Assembly (NCBI RefSeq): GCF_024166365.1
Contig: NW_026060245.1
Location: 1 to 64,000, forward strand
DNA length: 64,000 nt
Source of the DNA: Elephas maximus indicus
Taxonomy: Eukaryota > Chordata > Mammalia > Proboscidea > Elephantidae
Direction of reading: 5' to 3'
The position numbers and the translations under genes were made by a program. The notes below the pieces were generated by a model that did no database searches, was not told the DNA's origin, and saw only the letters and a list, made by a program, of their open reading frames with translations. Below are positions 48,250-60,285 of the stretch, one piece after another (position 1 is the first letter of the stretch; each line of letters starts with the position of its first letter).

Positions 48250-51200
48250 TGACACGTCTAAACTCATACCTATCAATAATTATGCTGAATGTAAATGGAT
48301 TAAATGCACCTATAAAGAGACAGAGAGTGGCAGAATGGATTAAAAAACACAATCCGTTTATATGCTGCCTACAAGAGACACACCTTAGACTCAGAGTCAC
48401 AAACAAACTAAAACTCAAAGGATAGAAAAAAATATATCAAGCAAACTACAATCAAAAAAGAGCAGGAGTGCAATGTTAATTTCTGACAAAATAGACTTTA
48501 AAGTAAAATCTGCCACAAAGGATAAGGAAGGACACTAAATAATGATTAAAGGGTCAATACACCAGGAGGACATAACCATAATAAATATTTACACACCCAA
48601 TAACAGGGCTCCAAAATACATAATACAAATTCTAACAGTACTGAAAAGAGAGATAGACAGTTCCACAATAACAGTACGAGACTTCAACACACTACTTTTG
48701 GTGAAGGACAGAATATCCAGAAAGAAGCTCAATAAAGAAACAGAAGATCTAAATGCCACAATCAAACAACTTGGCCGCATAGACATATACAGAACACTCC
48801 ATTCAACAGCAGACAAGTATACTTTCTTTTCCAAAGCACATGGAACATTCTCCAGAATAGACCACGTATTGGGCCAAAAAGCAAGCCTTAACAGAATCCA
48901 AAGCATTGAAATATTACAAAGCATCTTCTCTGACCATAAGGCCATAAAAGTAAAAATCAATAACAGAAAAAGTGAGGGGGGAAAAAAACACACTGGAAAC
49001 TGAACAACATCTTGCTCAAAAACTGTGGGGTTATAGAAGAAATTAAGGAAAGAATAAAGAAATTCACAGAGTCAAATGAGAATGAAAACACATCCTACCA
49101 GAACCTTTGGGACACAGCAAAAGCAGCGATCAGAGGTGAATTTATACAATAAATACACACATCCAAAATGAAGAAAGGGCCAAAATCAAAACATTAACCC
49201 TACAACTCAAGCAAATAGACAACGGCAAATGAAGACCTCAAGCACCAGAAGAAAACAAATAATAAAAAATAGAGCAGACTTAAATAGAGAATAGAAAAAC
49301 ACTTGAAAGAGTTAACAAGACCAAAGGCTCGTTCTTCGAAAACAAACAAACAAAATCAATAAACCATTGGGCAAACTGAGAAAAGAAAAACAGAAGAGGA
49401 AGCAAATAACCCTAATAAGAAATGAGATGGGCGATATCACAACAGACCCAACCAAAATTAAAAGAATCATAACAGAATACTATGAAAAATTATATTCTAA
49501 CAAGTTTGAAAACCTAGAGGAAATGAACAAATTTCTAGAAATAATGCCTACCTAAACTAACACAAAGAGAGGTAGAGGAACTAAATAAACGAAAGGAGAG
49601 ATAGGTAAAGTAACCAAAAAACTACCCCCCCCCCCAAAAAAAGCCCTGGCTCTGACGGCTTCACTGGAGAATTCTACCAAACTTTCGGAGAACAGTTAAC
49701 ACTACTACTACTAAAGGTATTTTAGAGCATAGAAAAGGATGGAATATTCCCAAACTCCTTCTATGAAGCCAGCATAACCCTGATACCAAAACCAGGTAAA
49801 AAAAAAAAAAAAAAAGAAAATTGCAGACCAATATTCCTCATGAGGAAACCCTGGTGATGTAGTGGTTAAGAGCTATGGCTGCTAACCAAAAAGTCAGTAG
49901 TTCAAATCCACCAGGTGCTCCTTGGGAACTCTGTGGGGCAGTTCTGCTCTTTCTCATAGGGTCACTATGAGTCAGAATTGACTCAATGGCAAAGGGTTTG
50001 GTTTTTTGATCCCTGATGAACATAGATGCAAAAGCCCTCAACAAAATTCTAGCCAATGGAATTCAACAACATATCAAAAAAAAATAATTCACCATGACCA
50101 AATGAGATTCATACCAGGTATGCAGGGATGGCTCAAGATGAGAAAAACAATCAATGTAACCCATCATATAAATAAAACAAAAGACAGAAACCACACGATC
50201 TTACCAACTGATGCAGAAAAGGCATTTGACAAAGTTCGAAACACATTAATAATAAAAACTCTCAGCAAAATAGAAATAGAAGGGAAATTCCTCAACATAA
50301 TAAAGGGCATTTATATGAAGTCAACAGCGAACATCATCCTAAACAGAGAGAGCCTGAAAACATTCCCCTTCAGAGTTGGAACCAGACAAGGATGACCTTT
50401 ATTACCACTCTTATTCAACGTTGTGCTGGAGATCCTAGCCAGAGCACTTAGACTACACAAAGAAATAAAGGGCATCCGAAGCGGTAAGGAAGAAGTAAAA
50501 GCATCTCTATCTGTAGATAATATGATCTTATACACAGAAAACAAAGAATCCACAAGAAAACTACTGGAACTAATAGAAGATTTTGGCAAGGTATCAGGAT
50601 ACAAGATAAACATATAAAAAGCAGTTGAATTCCTCTACACCAACAAATAGAACTTTGAAAAGGAAATCACCAAATCAATACCATTTACAATAGTCCCCAA
50701 GAAGATAAAATACTTAAGAATAAATCTAACCAGAGACATAAAAGACCTATATAAAGAAAACTACAAGACACTACTGCATGAAAACAAAAGAGACCTACGT
50801 AGTTGGAAAAACATACCTTGCTCATGAATAGGAAGACTCAGCGTTGTGAAAATGTCTATTCTACCCAAAGCAATCTACAGATACAATGCAATCCTGATCC
50901 AAATTCCAATGGCATTTTTAATGAGGCGGAGAAACAAATCACCAACTTCATGTGGAAAGGGAAGAGGCCCTGAATAAGTAAAGCGTTACTGAAGAAGAAG
51001 AAGAAGAAAGTGCGAGGCCCCACACTACCTGATTTTAGAACCTATTATACCGCCATAGTAGTCAAAACATCCTGGTGCTTGTACAACAACAGATACATAG
51101 ACCAACGGAACAGGATTGAGAATCCAGACATAAATCCACCCACATGTGAGCAGCTGATATTTGACAAAGGCACAAAGTCCATTAATTGGGGGAAAAGACA

Positions 51201-52253
51201 GTCTCTTTAGCAAATGGTGCTGGCATAACTGGATATCCATCTGCAAAAGAAAATGAAACAAGACCCATACCTCACACCGTGCACAAAAATTATTTCAAAA
51301 TGGATCAAAGGCCTAAATAAATATAAAATCTAAAATGATAAAGATCACGGAAGAAAAAATAGGGACAAGGCTAGGAGCCCTAATACATGGCATAAACAGA
51401 ATACAAACATTACTAACAATGCACAAACACTAAAAGAGAAACTAGATAACTGGGAGCTCCTAAAAAGCAAGCACTTATGCTCACCCAAAGCCTTCACCAA
51501 AAAAAAGTAAAAAGACAACCTACAGACTGGGAAAACAAATTTTTGGTTACAACAAATCTGATCAGTGTCTAATCTCTAAAATCTACAAGATACTGCAAAA
51601 CCTCAACAACAAAAAAACAAATAACCCAATTAAAAAATGGGCAAAGGATATGAACAGACACTTCACCAAAGAAGACATTCAGGCAGCTAACAGATACATG
51701 AGGAAATGCTCACAGTCATTAACCATTAGAGAAATGCAAATCAAAACTACAATGAGATACCATCTCACCCCAACGAGGCTAGCATTAATTAAAAAAAAAA
51801 ATACAAAATAATAAATATTGGAGAGGTTGTGGAGAGACTGGAACACTTATACACTGTTGATGGGAGTGTAAAATGGTACAACCACTTTGGAAATCGATTT
51901 GGCACTTCCTTAAAAAGCTAGAAATACAACTACCATACAGTCTAACGATCCCACTCCTTGGAATATACCCTAGAGAAACAAGAGCCCTCACACTAACAGA
52001 TATATGTGCACCCATGTTCATTGCAGGACTGTTCACAATAGCATCACAAAAGATGGAAATAACCTAGGTGCCCATCAATGGAAGAATGGATAAACAAATT
52101 ATGGTATATTTACATAATGGAATACTACATAATGATAAAAAACAACGATGGATCGTGAAACATCTCATAACATGGATGAATCTGGAAGGCATTATGCCAA
52201 GTGAAATTAGTCAGATGCAAAAGGACAAATATTGTATGAGACCACTATTATAA
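48250..52253 (+). pseudogene. L1 ORF2p relic (endonuclease and reverse transcriptase)
   Basis: Endonuclease motifs remain: NVNGLNAPIKR and QETHL (48288-48396), RDFNTLL (about 48680) and SDHKAIK (about 48930). Reverse-transcriptase motifs follow at 50200-50620, including DAEKAFDKV and a GTRQG that runs into a stop codon where the family has GCPL. The catalytic FADD-type motif reads SVDNM, so the second aspartate is lost. Further stops and an inserted AfroSINE (49847-50008) confirm that it is dead. Confidence 0.85.
49847..50008 (+). mobile_element. AfroSINE inserted in L1 ORF2
   Basis: A complete SINE with head 'AAACCCTGGTGATG' and tail 'CATAGGGTCACTATGAG'. The flanks 'TTCCTCATGA' and 'TCCCTGATGA' look like an imperfect target duplication. 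Confidence 0.9.
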
Positions 52254-53336
52254 GAACTCAAGAAAAGGTTTAAACACCGCAGAAAACATTCTTTGAAGGT
52301 TATGAGGGTGACGTGGGAGGGAGAGGGGAATTCACTAACTAGCTAAACCCAAAACCCAGTGCCATTTTAACCAGCTAGTAGACAAGAATTATCTGAGGTG
52401 AAGGGAAGGACAACAGACAATACAGGGGAAGTCAGCACCACTGGACTAAACCAAAAGCTAAGAAGTTTCCTGAACACAACCAAACTCTTTGAGGGACAGT
52501 GTAGCAGGAGCAGAGGTCTGGGGACCATGGTTTCAGGGGATATCTAGGTCAATTGGCATAACAAAATTTATTGGGAAAATCTTCTGCATTCCACTTTGGT
52601 GAGTGGTGTCTGGGGTCTTAAAAGCTAGCAAGTGGCCATCTAAGATGCCTCAATTGGTCTCAACCCACCTGGAGCAAAGGAGAATGAAGAACACCAAAGA
52701 TACAAGGAAAATATGAGCCCAAGAGACAGAAAGGGCCACATGAACCAGAGACTCCACCAGCCTGAGACCAGAGACTAAACCAGCCTGAGACTGGAAGAAC
52801 TAGATGGTACCCAGCTACTACCAATGACCACCCTGATAGGGAACACAACAGAGGGTCCCTGATAAAGCAGGAGAAAATAGGGTACAGAACTCAAATTCCA
52901 GTAAAAAGACCAGACTTAATGGTCTGATAGAGGCTAGAGGGACCCCAGAAGACATGACCTCTGGACTCTCTGTTAGCCCAAACTAAAACCATTCCCAAAC
53001 CCAACTGTTCAGACAAAGATTAGACTGGACTATAGGACATAAAATGATGCTTGTCAAGAGTCTGCTTCTTAGCTTGACACTAAATTGGCAGCTTCTATCC
53101 GGAGGCAAGATGAGAAGGCAGAAAGGGACACGAGCTGGTTGAAAGGACACGGGAAGTACAGGGGGAAAGAAGGAGTATGCTGGCACATGATAGGGAGGGC
53201 AACTAGGGTCACATAACAATGTGTGTATAATATTTTTGTATGAGAAACTAACCTGAACTGTAAACTTTCACATAAAGCACACACATACACAAAAAAACAA
53301 CTTAATAAGCTACAAAAAAAAGAATGCTCATTTGAG

Positions 53337-53826
53337 CCCTGAGGTATAAAAGAAGTATCTCTCACAGACGGTGCCTGGCTACCACCACTGACTGCTCTGA
53401 GAAGGATCAGAATAGAGGGTCCCGGACAGAGCTGGAGAAAAATGTATAACAAAATTCTAACTCACAAAAAAATACCAGACTTACTGGCCTGACAGTGACT
53501 GGAGAAACCCTGAGAGCATGGCCCCTGGACACCCTTTCAGCTCAGTAATGAAGTCACTCCTGAGGGTCACCCTTCAGCCAAACAGCAGACAGGCCCATAA
53601 AACGAAACAACACTAAAGGGTCACACAATCCCAGGGGCAAGAACTAGAAGGCAGGAGGGGACAGGAAAGCTGGTAATAGGGAGCCCAGGGTTGAGAATGG
53701 AGAACGTTGACATGTCATGGGATTGTTAACCAATGTTATAAAACAATATGTGTACTAGCTGTTTAATAAGAAGCTAGTTTGTTCTGTAAAACTTCACTCT
53801 AAAGTACAATAAAAATAAATAAATAA
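53337..53826 (+). mobile_element. Older L1 3' end fragment
   Basis: It resembles the 3' end of the adjacent large L1 at lower identity; compare 'AGAGGGTCCC' and the 'CCAGACTTA' region near 53480 with 52850-52920. It ends in an A-rich tail with ATAAATAAATAAA. No reading frame remains. The large L1 landed at its left edge. Confidence 0.7.
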
Positions 53827-54514
53827 AAGCAGTGTCTTTCATGAAACCAAAAGGAGCAAATTTACTGTTCCCATTCATAAATGATCAGAGGAGGCAAAGG
53901 GCACCTTCAGTCCCTACCTTGTCCCTAGACCGGGAGGTGGGCTTGTGACTCAGACACAGCCAAACAGACTGACTCATTCCCTGGCCCCAGCGGTTGATTC
54001 TGCAAAAGGCACAAGTGCTCAGCCAGACTCTACCCTGGGCCTTTTTTCTCAGCGATTTCAAGAATGGCTGCCCTTTTCCCCTAGAGTGGCTAAGCTGATA
54101 AAGGACAGACTTGGGGAAGACAGATGCCATCTTTCCTACTATGGGGAGAGCAGCTGACTAAGACTGAAGCCTTAGAGAAGCAGATCTAGGACAAGTGGAA
54201 AGATTCAAAACCTTGACGACATCCTTAGAATATCTGAATCCAGCTGTGCCTGAAGTCTGAACACCTGGACTTCCCAGTTACATGAGCTAACTGCAAGTTA
54301 TCCCCTTATAGTCTAAGCTAGTTTGAGTTTTGAGTTTGATCACCTTCAAATTAGGATGTGTTATAGGCTGACTATCCCTTTAATTATTATTAGCTTCCAG
54401 TGAGGTCACATCCAGACAAAGAATTTGGGAGGACGTGGGCAATAGAACCTGAGATCCAGTCCTGAGAAGCCAGCAGCTGGATGAATTTCACCCAGCCTAC
54501 TATGATGACTAAAA
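53827..54514. other. Intron segment paralogous to 58140-58850
   Basis: This is the continuation of the local block duplication on the right side of the LINE insertions. It has no coding similarity and its right end joins the dead SRCR half. Confidence 0.6.
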
Positions 54515-54625
54515 TCCCAGCTGTCATCCCACACCGTGCCCCAGGACATTGGTACAGGACCTCCATGCAACCCTGGCACCGGTCACATCCATTCACCAAA
54601 CTCAGGGCCTAACTGGAATCTGTCC
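54515..54625 (-). pseudogene. Dead half of an SRCR exon
   Basis: The acceptor TGTAG and about the first 110 bp of an SRCR exon are recognisable, with the motifs VNG-DRCQG and EVLYQ. An in-frame TAG appears at codon 6. The similarity then ends abruptly near 54515, within the DDSWD region, where the sequence switches to the intron stretch that is paralogous to 58380-58830. The second half of the domain and its donor are missing. Upstream sequence to about 54780 matches the introns before SRCR a and b, so a whole exon with its flank was once present. Confidence 0.85.
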
Positions 54626-55120
54626 CTACAAGAGGGCACAAGAATTTCTCATCCATGTCTAAACTCTGGGATAATACCTGAAGCATGTGTAGTCTCTAGC
54701 CAAGGACAGTGACCTGAGAGACACTGACCCAGGCAGAGTTGCTTGGAGAGTACATTGCACCTTCTCTTCCAGAAGTGCAATCAGCCCACACACATAAGAT
54801 AGTGGAGGTAAGAGAAGTGCAGGAGACAGTCAACCGTGGAACTTCTGAATCCACCTCTACCTAAAGACAGTTCTTCCACTCAACTTCTTAGTTATGTGGC
54901 AGATGAATTCCCTTCTAGGTCAAGAAATTTTGAGTTGAGTTCCCACACTAGCAAACACAAACATCATAACTGAATTCAGAAGTGGTGGATGGAGGGCACG
55001 CTCCACATTCAGTGAGGTAACGAACTACGGAGACTTAACACAAAACCCAGGAATTTCATCCAGGCCTATTGACAAGAGCATTGAACCTTGATGCTTTGGG
55101 TAGAAACAAATGATGCTTAC

Positions 55121-55150
55121 CGTAGAAAAAAGTTGTTGGATACCACCAAT
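55121..55150 (-). CDS. DMBT1: SID mini-exon (30 bp)
   Basis: The acceptor TTTTCTGTCCAG and donor GTAAGC flank a 30-bp, phase 1-1 exon encoding WWYPTTFFY after the split codon. The WW-PTT start resembles the linker known in DMBT1 proteins. It is the intact counterpart of the 29-bp exon at 58862-58890. Confidence 0.7.
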
Positions 55151-55759
55151 CTGGACAGAAAAAGAAAGTGGGGTTAGAAAAGAGTGGATGGGTCTGGAGA
55201 CCTTTATCTGGGGATCAGAGACAGTGAGGTTTGAGACACCAGTGTTTATGTGAGAAAGTGGCCTGTTCTGGACAGCTGCTGTGAGCAAAACTCATGCTCC
55301 TGAATGACCACAACGATGACAATGATGTGGTACAATACACAAAGAGCAATTACAATTTTCTGACAGGTTATTTTTTTGGTAAAAGTATCAGTTCATTTTT
55401 GCCTTGGGTATATGACATAAGAAATCTGTTTTCTTTTCACATATAAATCTTGGCCCAGGCAAGGCTTCCAAGCAGAGAAGAGACATGAGTGTAACCTTCT
55501 TCTACTCATAAAACTTAAGGTCAGCTCTGCTTAGCAATGCACCCTGAGCGCCAGAATGTTTTTACCCAACCAAACCAGACAAAAGGACCAATATGTTGTG
55601 GGCTCAACTGATACCAGCTACATACCCTAAAGTTATCAGGGAAGGTTCTGGAGAGGCAAAAATAACTACACAGACCCTTCCTGTGGCTACCAGTTGGGGA
55701 CTGTTGAGGTGAGCAGGAAAAAGAGGGACAACCATGAGTTAAGGGGCAGCAGAACTCAC
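55151..55759 (-). other. Intron between two SID mini-exons
   Basis: About 0.6 kb. Its upper half (55500-55740) is paralogous to 42880-43125. It has no coding similarity. Confidence 0.6.
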
Positions 55760-55789
55760 CTGGCCTGGCCGTGGACTGGTTCTGGGAAG
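55760..55789 (-). CDS. DMBT1: SID mini-exon (30 bp)
   Basis: The acceptor TTTCTCACAG and donor GTGAGT flank a 30-bp, phase 1-1 exon encoding SQNQSTARP. It follows SRCR b in the gene. The paralogous block after SRCR a has lost exactly this exon and its splice sites, near 43128. Confidence 0.75.
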
Positions 55790-56752
55790 CTGTGAGAAAG
55801 AGAAAGTCAAATCAGATGAATTGATCAGAAGATGTCCCTATAGGAAGGAAAGATTGAAGAAGCTGAGCCAGTCAGAAACCAAGCCCATCTCTGTACCCTG
55901 CATGGAGTGTGGGGCATTTGTCATCCACCTCCCCTTGTGAGAAGGAGGCACCAGGAAAAGCCCAGGCAGATTCTGTCCATTCTTTCCAAACTTAAGGGGA
56001 TTAGTCCTGTGTCTGGATGATGCTGGCTGAGTTGACTGAAGACCAACGCTCTCCCTTGCATATTCTGGCAATTCACTGAGTCAGCTAGACTGACTATACG
56101 TGAGCTCCCAGGACCAGCCATAGGTAATCACCAGGCTTTGCCTGCAGACCTCCTAGGGGAAACTGTCTTCCCCTCCCACCAGGCTTGGTGCACTGCAGGG
56201 ACTGCCGTCCAGGACTCAGCCTCCCTCCCCCTTCAGACAGCCGTGTTCATATGCATATCTGCTTTTCTAGCCCAGCTTTCTCTTTATCAGTGACCTCAGC
56301 TAAGGCCCTTTGCCAAAGACAGGTCCAGCTCCTTTCCATTCCTAGGTCTTCCCTTTCTCCTTCCCTGGGTCCATAAAAAGCCTTCATTGTGGGTTCCTGG
56401 GCAGTGAGACACTTCTCTCATCTGCACCACATGTCAGCTGAACCTCACCCAGTGCTGTTACATGGGGTGAAATGGAACACTGGGGAGCCGATGCTTTTTT
56501 CTTTTGGCCCTTGTTCATATGTCACAGTAACTCAAAAAGGTTTATTACTTCCTGTTTGGTTCATTGTCCTAACTGACCAACTCAGCACCTGGCAGTTCAA
56601 GAAAATTTCACAATTCTTGGTGGAAAGCAAATGAAATTTCAGGGAAAGAGAATACAGAAAAGGTTTTGAGTAAGAAAATCAAAATATAAGAGCACTCTCT
56701 TTCTGAGCAAATCCCACTCCAAGAGAAGGAGTCTAATGTCTTCGAGGCCCAC
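55790..56752 (-). other. Intron between SRCR b and SID
   Basis: About 1 kb of intron, clearly paralogous to 43130-44074. It includes the stretch with 'ATATGCATATCTGC' near 56250 (43580 in the other copy). It contains no coding similarity and no young repeat. Confidence 0.6.
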
Positions 56753-57076
56753 CTGAGCAGATGACACCGGCATCCTCACTGTGTCCACAGTTATGAGACA
56801 GCCAGCCTCCGTGGGGGCAGCTCCACAGGTAGGACTCGTGTCCCGAGCAGCGCACATTGTCCAGAACAATCTGTCCTGAACCCCGACCAAACAGGGCATT
56901 TCCTGGAGCTGATATGGCCCAGCCACAGCCCAGCTGCCTGCAGACCACGTTGGCATCATTGGTGTCCCAGAGGTCATCACACACGGTGCCCCAGGCGCCT
57001 CGGTACAGAACCTCCACGCGGCCCTGACACCGGTCACCTCCATTCACCAGCCTCAGGGCCAAACCGGAATCTGTCT
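56753..57076 (-). CDS. DMBT1: SRCR domain exon b (324 bp)
   Basis: A complete group B SRCR domain with acceptor CTCTTCCAG, donor GTGGGC and phase 1-1. All eight cysteines and the CDDLWDTND acidic cluster are present, and the frame is open throughout. The bacterial-binding peptide reads [11 protein letters not shown] here. The serine of the GRVEVLxxxSW consensus is replaced by alanine, unlike SRCR a and c. The exon and its flanks (about 55500-58110) are the paralogue of the SRCR a block (about 42880-45434), so a local block duplication produced both. Confidence 0.96.
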
Positions 57077-57578
57077 CTGGAAGAGGGCACAAGAATTTCT
57101 CATTGATGTCTAAACTTTGGGATAATTCCTGGACCATGTCTGGGCTCTGGCCAAGGACAGTGACCTTACAGACACTGACCCAGGCAAATTTGCTTGGCGA
57201 GCACATTACACCTTTTCTTCCCAAAGCTACAATCAATCACCTAAGAGACCAAGATTGCAAGGAATCACACGGATTTGAAGAGCCACTGGGGTCTGCACTG
57301 AACACCCAGAGAGAACATACAAAGACAGGACAACAGCATGGGTTCCAGAAGAGACTTAGGACCTGGCTCTTTGGAGATGTCATCTTCCAGCTGATTCACC
57401 CACTCACAGGTGGACAAAGAGGAGGCTTTACCATTTTCAGCCCGGATGCCTTACTCAGAAAGTTCCTCCCACCGTGAGCTCATACCTGTCACTGTCAACC
57501 CTGTTTCTCAAGACTCAGACTCCAATTATGATACTCTGTACATAGGGAGCTGCTAGGACAGTGAATGAGAATGTTTAC

Positions 57579-57617
57579 CTGCTGTTATTGTAGGTGTGGA
57601 TGTGATGGGCCATGTCT
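57579..57617 (-). CDS. DMBT1: SID mini-exon (39 bp)
   Basis: The acceptor CCTACAG and donor GTAAAC flank a 39-bp, phase 1-1 exon encoding TWPITSTPTITA, rich in Thr, Ser and Pro. It is the paralogue of the 39-bp exon at 44879-44917 (shared core TSTP) and sits about 500 bp upstream of SRCR b. Confidence 0.78.
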
Positions 57618-58861
57618 CTGTAGGAGGAAAAATGTAGACTTATGAATTGTAGGAAGAGGTTCATATACCAGATCCCATCGGGCCAGTCAGATTATAAGAT
57701 CCTGAATCTCATATTGGGACTCTTCCCCTCTCCAGCTGTTTGTCCTGCATAAGTCACGAAAGGTCTCTACTTCTCAGGAGCTTACCTATGAAAGTCCCTG
57801 GAGGTCAGAAATCAGGCTGGTTCCACCCAAGTCTCTAAGACTGTGATTTGTTTTTCTGCGTTAGCAAATCTTGTCCTGCCTATCTTTGCTGACAGGTACT
57901 AGCCAATGCATCTGTGGCCACTGGCAAACCTCCCTGGTTGTGAGTAGATGAGGGAGGGAGTCACACCTCTCAAAATCTGGGACAACTACCAGCACAGACT
58001 CTGCCCCTTCTCTCTGGAGCAGAGAATGTTACAAAGACCGAGAAAACTGGCATTAAAATTATTCCCTTTAGCAGTTCATGGTTTACCAGTGCACATCTTT
58101 CAGAATGCTCATGTCAGCACTGACATGTCTTCCACTGAACCAACAAGGAGAAACTCTATTGTTCACATGCAAAAATGGTCAGAGCAGGGCAAAGATTCCA
58201 GTACCACCCCCTGCCTCCTCACTGAACCAGGAGGGTGGGGATGTGACTCAGGCGGAGTGAATCATGCTGGCTGGATGCCTCACCACAGTGACTGGTTGTG
58301 CAAAGGCACATGTGCTGAGCCAGGCCAAAAAGAGTCTTCCTTGGGACTTTTTTTTTTAAGGGGTTTCAAGTATGGCTGACTCTTTCCCCTGGGGTGGCTA
58401 AGCTGGTAAGGGACAGACTTGGGGGACACAGATTGCCATCTTTCCTAACACGGGGGAAGGAGCTGACTAAGACAGAAGCCTTAGAGAAGCAGATGTAGGA
58501 CAAGTGGAAAGATTCAAAGCCTTGACGACCTCCTTAGAACATCTGCATCCATCTGTGCCTGAAGTCTGAACACCTGGACTTCCCAGTTACGTGAGGCAAC
58601 TGCAAGTTATCCCCTTGTAGGCTAAACTAGTTTGAGTATTGAGTTCCCATCACTTTCAAATTAGAATGTGCCATCTCATGACTATCCCTTTAATTATTAT
58701 CAGCTTCCAACGAGTATACATCCAGACATGATTTTGGGAGGACGTGGGCAATAGAACCTGAGATCCAGTTCTGAAAAACCAGCAACTGGATAAATTTCAC
58801 CCAGGCCTACCGTCTATGATAACTAATCTTAAATTCCAAGAAGAAACCAAAGAGTGCTTAC
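57618..58861 (-). other. Intron; block paralogous to 53830-54514 and 44918-45434
   Basis: This 1.2-kb intron holds the uninterrupted version of a sequence that the L1 insertion splits elsewhere. The motif 'AGAATGCTCAT' near 58100 matches the L1 target site at 45419 and 53321. The stretch 58380-58850 matches 54070-54514. It is useful as the pre-insertion reference for the L1. Confidence 0.65.
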
Positions 58862-58890
58862 CATAAAAGGGGTTGTTTGGTCTCCCCAAT
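58862..58890 (-). pseudogene. SID mini-exon with 1-bp loss (29 bp)
   Basis: The acceptor TTCTTTAG and donor GTAAGC are intact, but the exon is 29 bp, not a multiple of three. It aligns with the 30-bp SID at 55121-55150 (both begin ATTGG and share CAACA), with one base missing near the 3' end. Using it would shift the frame of everything after it. It may therefore be skipped, or it may be a genuine break. A consensus error in the assembly is also possible. Confidence 0.6.
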
Positions 58891-59364
58891 CTAAAGAAGT
58901 AAACTTAAAAGTTTTAAGAAAAAGATAAACTGGGCAATGAAGGCTCTCTTTGAATTTTAGGTCATCCCTATGGAGTGCAGGGAGAGATTGCAACTGAGTG
59001 AATCATGTCTCCTTGTGCCTGGGCTGGTATAACCAGAGACTAGCACTAGGTTACTATATGGACCCCTGCAAGGACTCCTAATAAGAAAGCTAGCTTAGAC
59101 TGCCTTCTGGAAACTGCTCTCTGTCATATGTCTTTCTAAGGGAAACAAATGCCAAATTTGAACCTTTCTGCTTTTTTGAATCTCAATGACTGTATACATA
59201 AGAAGTATGGTGGTGGACAGCGCCATGACAAAATGATGGAAGAAACGATATGTCTCAGATCATCTGCAGAGAGGAGTGGAGGAGGGGTTGTAGAGTGTGG
59301 AAAGGGTGGGGCTGAGGTGGGCAGGGAGGGAGGGGACATCCCCTGTAAGATGTTGTGGACTCAC

Positions 59365-59394
59365 CTGGCCTGTGTGTGGAGCTGGGAACGGCAG
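59365..59394 (-). CDS. DMBT1: SID mini-exon (30 bp)
   Basis: The acceptor TTTCTCACAG and donor GTGAGT flank a 30-bp, phase 1-1 exon encoding AVPSSTHRP after the split codon. Acceptor, donor and the flank 'GAGAAAGAGAAAG' closely match those of the SID at 55760-55789. The two are paralogous copies from the local block duplication. Confidence 0.75.
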
Positions 59395-60285
59395 CTGTGA
59401 GAAAGAGAAAGACAAACAGATGCATTTCACAGAGAAGTCTCAAATGGAATCAATGTTGAGGAAACAGCATATTTACACCCCCAGCCGATGCTGCCCGTGT
59501 GCCTCCGAGTAGACACGGCCAGGGGTCCATAAAAATCTCCACTTGCTTCCAGCAGCTGCACTGGCGTCTCGTGACAGAACAGGCACCTCTGTCCCTGAGG
59601 GCTTTCTGCCCAGACTATGGTAGCCACTGCCCTGGGCTGGCCAGGCCAGAAGTGCCAGGGCTTCAGCCCCTGACCTAAGCAGCAAACAGTAGCCCTCAGA
59701 AATTATTCTAGGAAGACCCATCTCCCTTTCCCTTCAGATGAGATACTCCTAAAATTGTACAGCAACTTCTGGATTTTCTTCAGGGAATTAGCTCCAGCCC
59801 CCGTTGTCAGAGCTGGCTTATTAAAATAGCAGTTATTACATACCTGCCTTCCCTATGACCCTACCTGAACTCCTGAATACAGTTACGTCCCCCAAAATGA
59901 ACACACTTCATTAGAACTTTCCTCTTACTGAATTCTGGGAAACTCCAATCAATACACCCATCAAGGGGAACGGACAGTACATTTACCACCCACATTCTCT
60001 GCCTGTGAGAAGTCACACCATGTAAAACGGGGGTGGGAATGGGTAGACAGGCTTGCATGTAAAGAAAGGGTTCTTTGTTTCTGTCCTCAATATGGTTCTC
60101 CCTGTGATACATGCTATTTCACTGACTACGGGCTAGATAATGGCACCAGAGCCACTAGTTGACCTGGGAAAGTGAGAGCCACAAGATACATAGGAGAGGC
60201 TCCAAGTGGAAGTCCTGGGAGGGGAAGCCTGGTTCCTATGAGAAGAGCCAACCCCAGAAGGTGGCTGAGTGATCTGGAGGCCCAC
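59395..60285 (-). other. Intron between SRCR c and SID
   Basis: About 0.9 kb without coding similarity. I see no SINE or LINE signature. Reading frames present here have no splice context and no homology to the DMBT1 exons. Confidence 0.6.

Larger units (their letters stand above)
45435..53320 (+). mobile_element. Near full-length L1 retrotransposon (inactive)
   Basis: The element is antisense to the gene and flanked by the 16-bp target-site duplication AGAATGCTCATTTGAG (45419-45434 and 53321-53336). It begins with 'GGTGGGCCAAGATGG' close to the left target copy, as L1 5' ends do, and ends in a short A-rich tail. It has a 5' UTR (to about 46680), an ORF1 relic, an ORF2 relic and a 3' UTR. 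Two AfroSINEs are inserted in it. At about 7.9 kb including the SINEs, it is essentially complete in length but has many stops. Confidence 0.9.

Noticed and set aside
48250-52253. An active L1 ORF2
   Set aside because: Several stops, the GTRQG stop, the altered catalytic motif and an inserted SINE show it is dead.
54390-54599. A 69-codon frame over the half-SRCR
   Set aside because: The true exon frame has a stop at codon 6 and the second half is intron-derived, so it is a pseudo-exon and not a gene.
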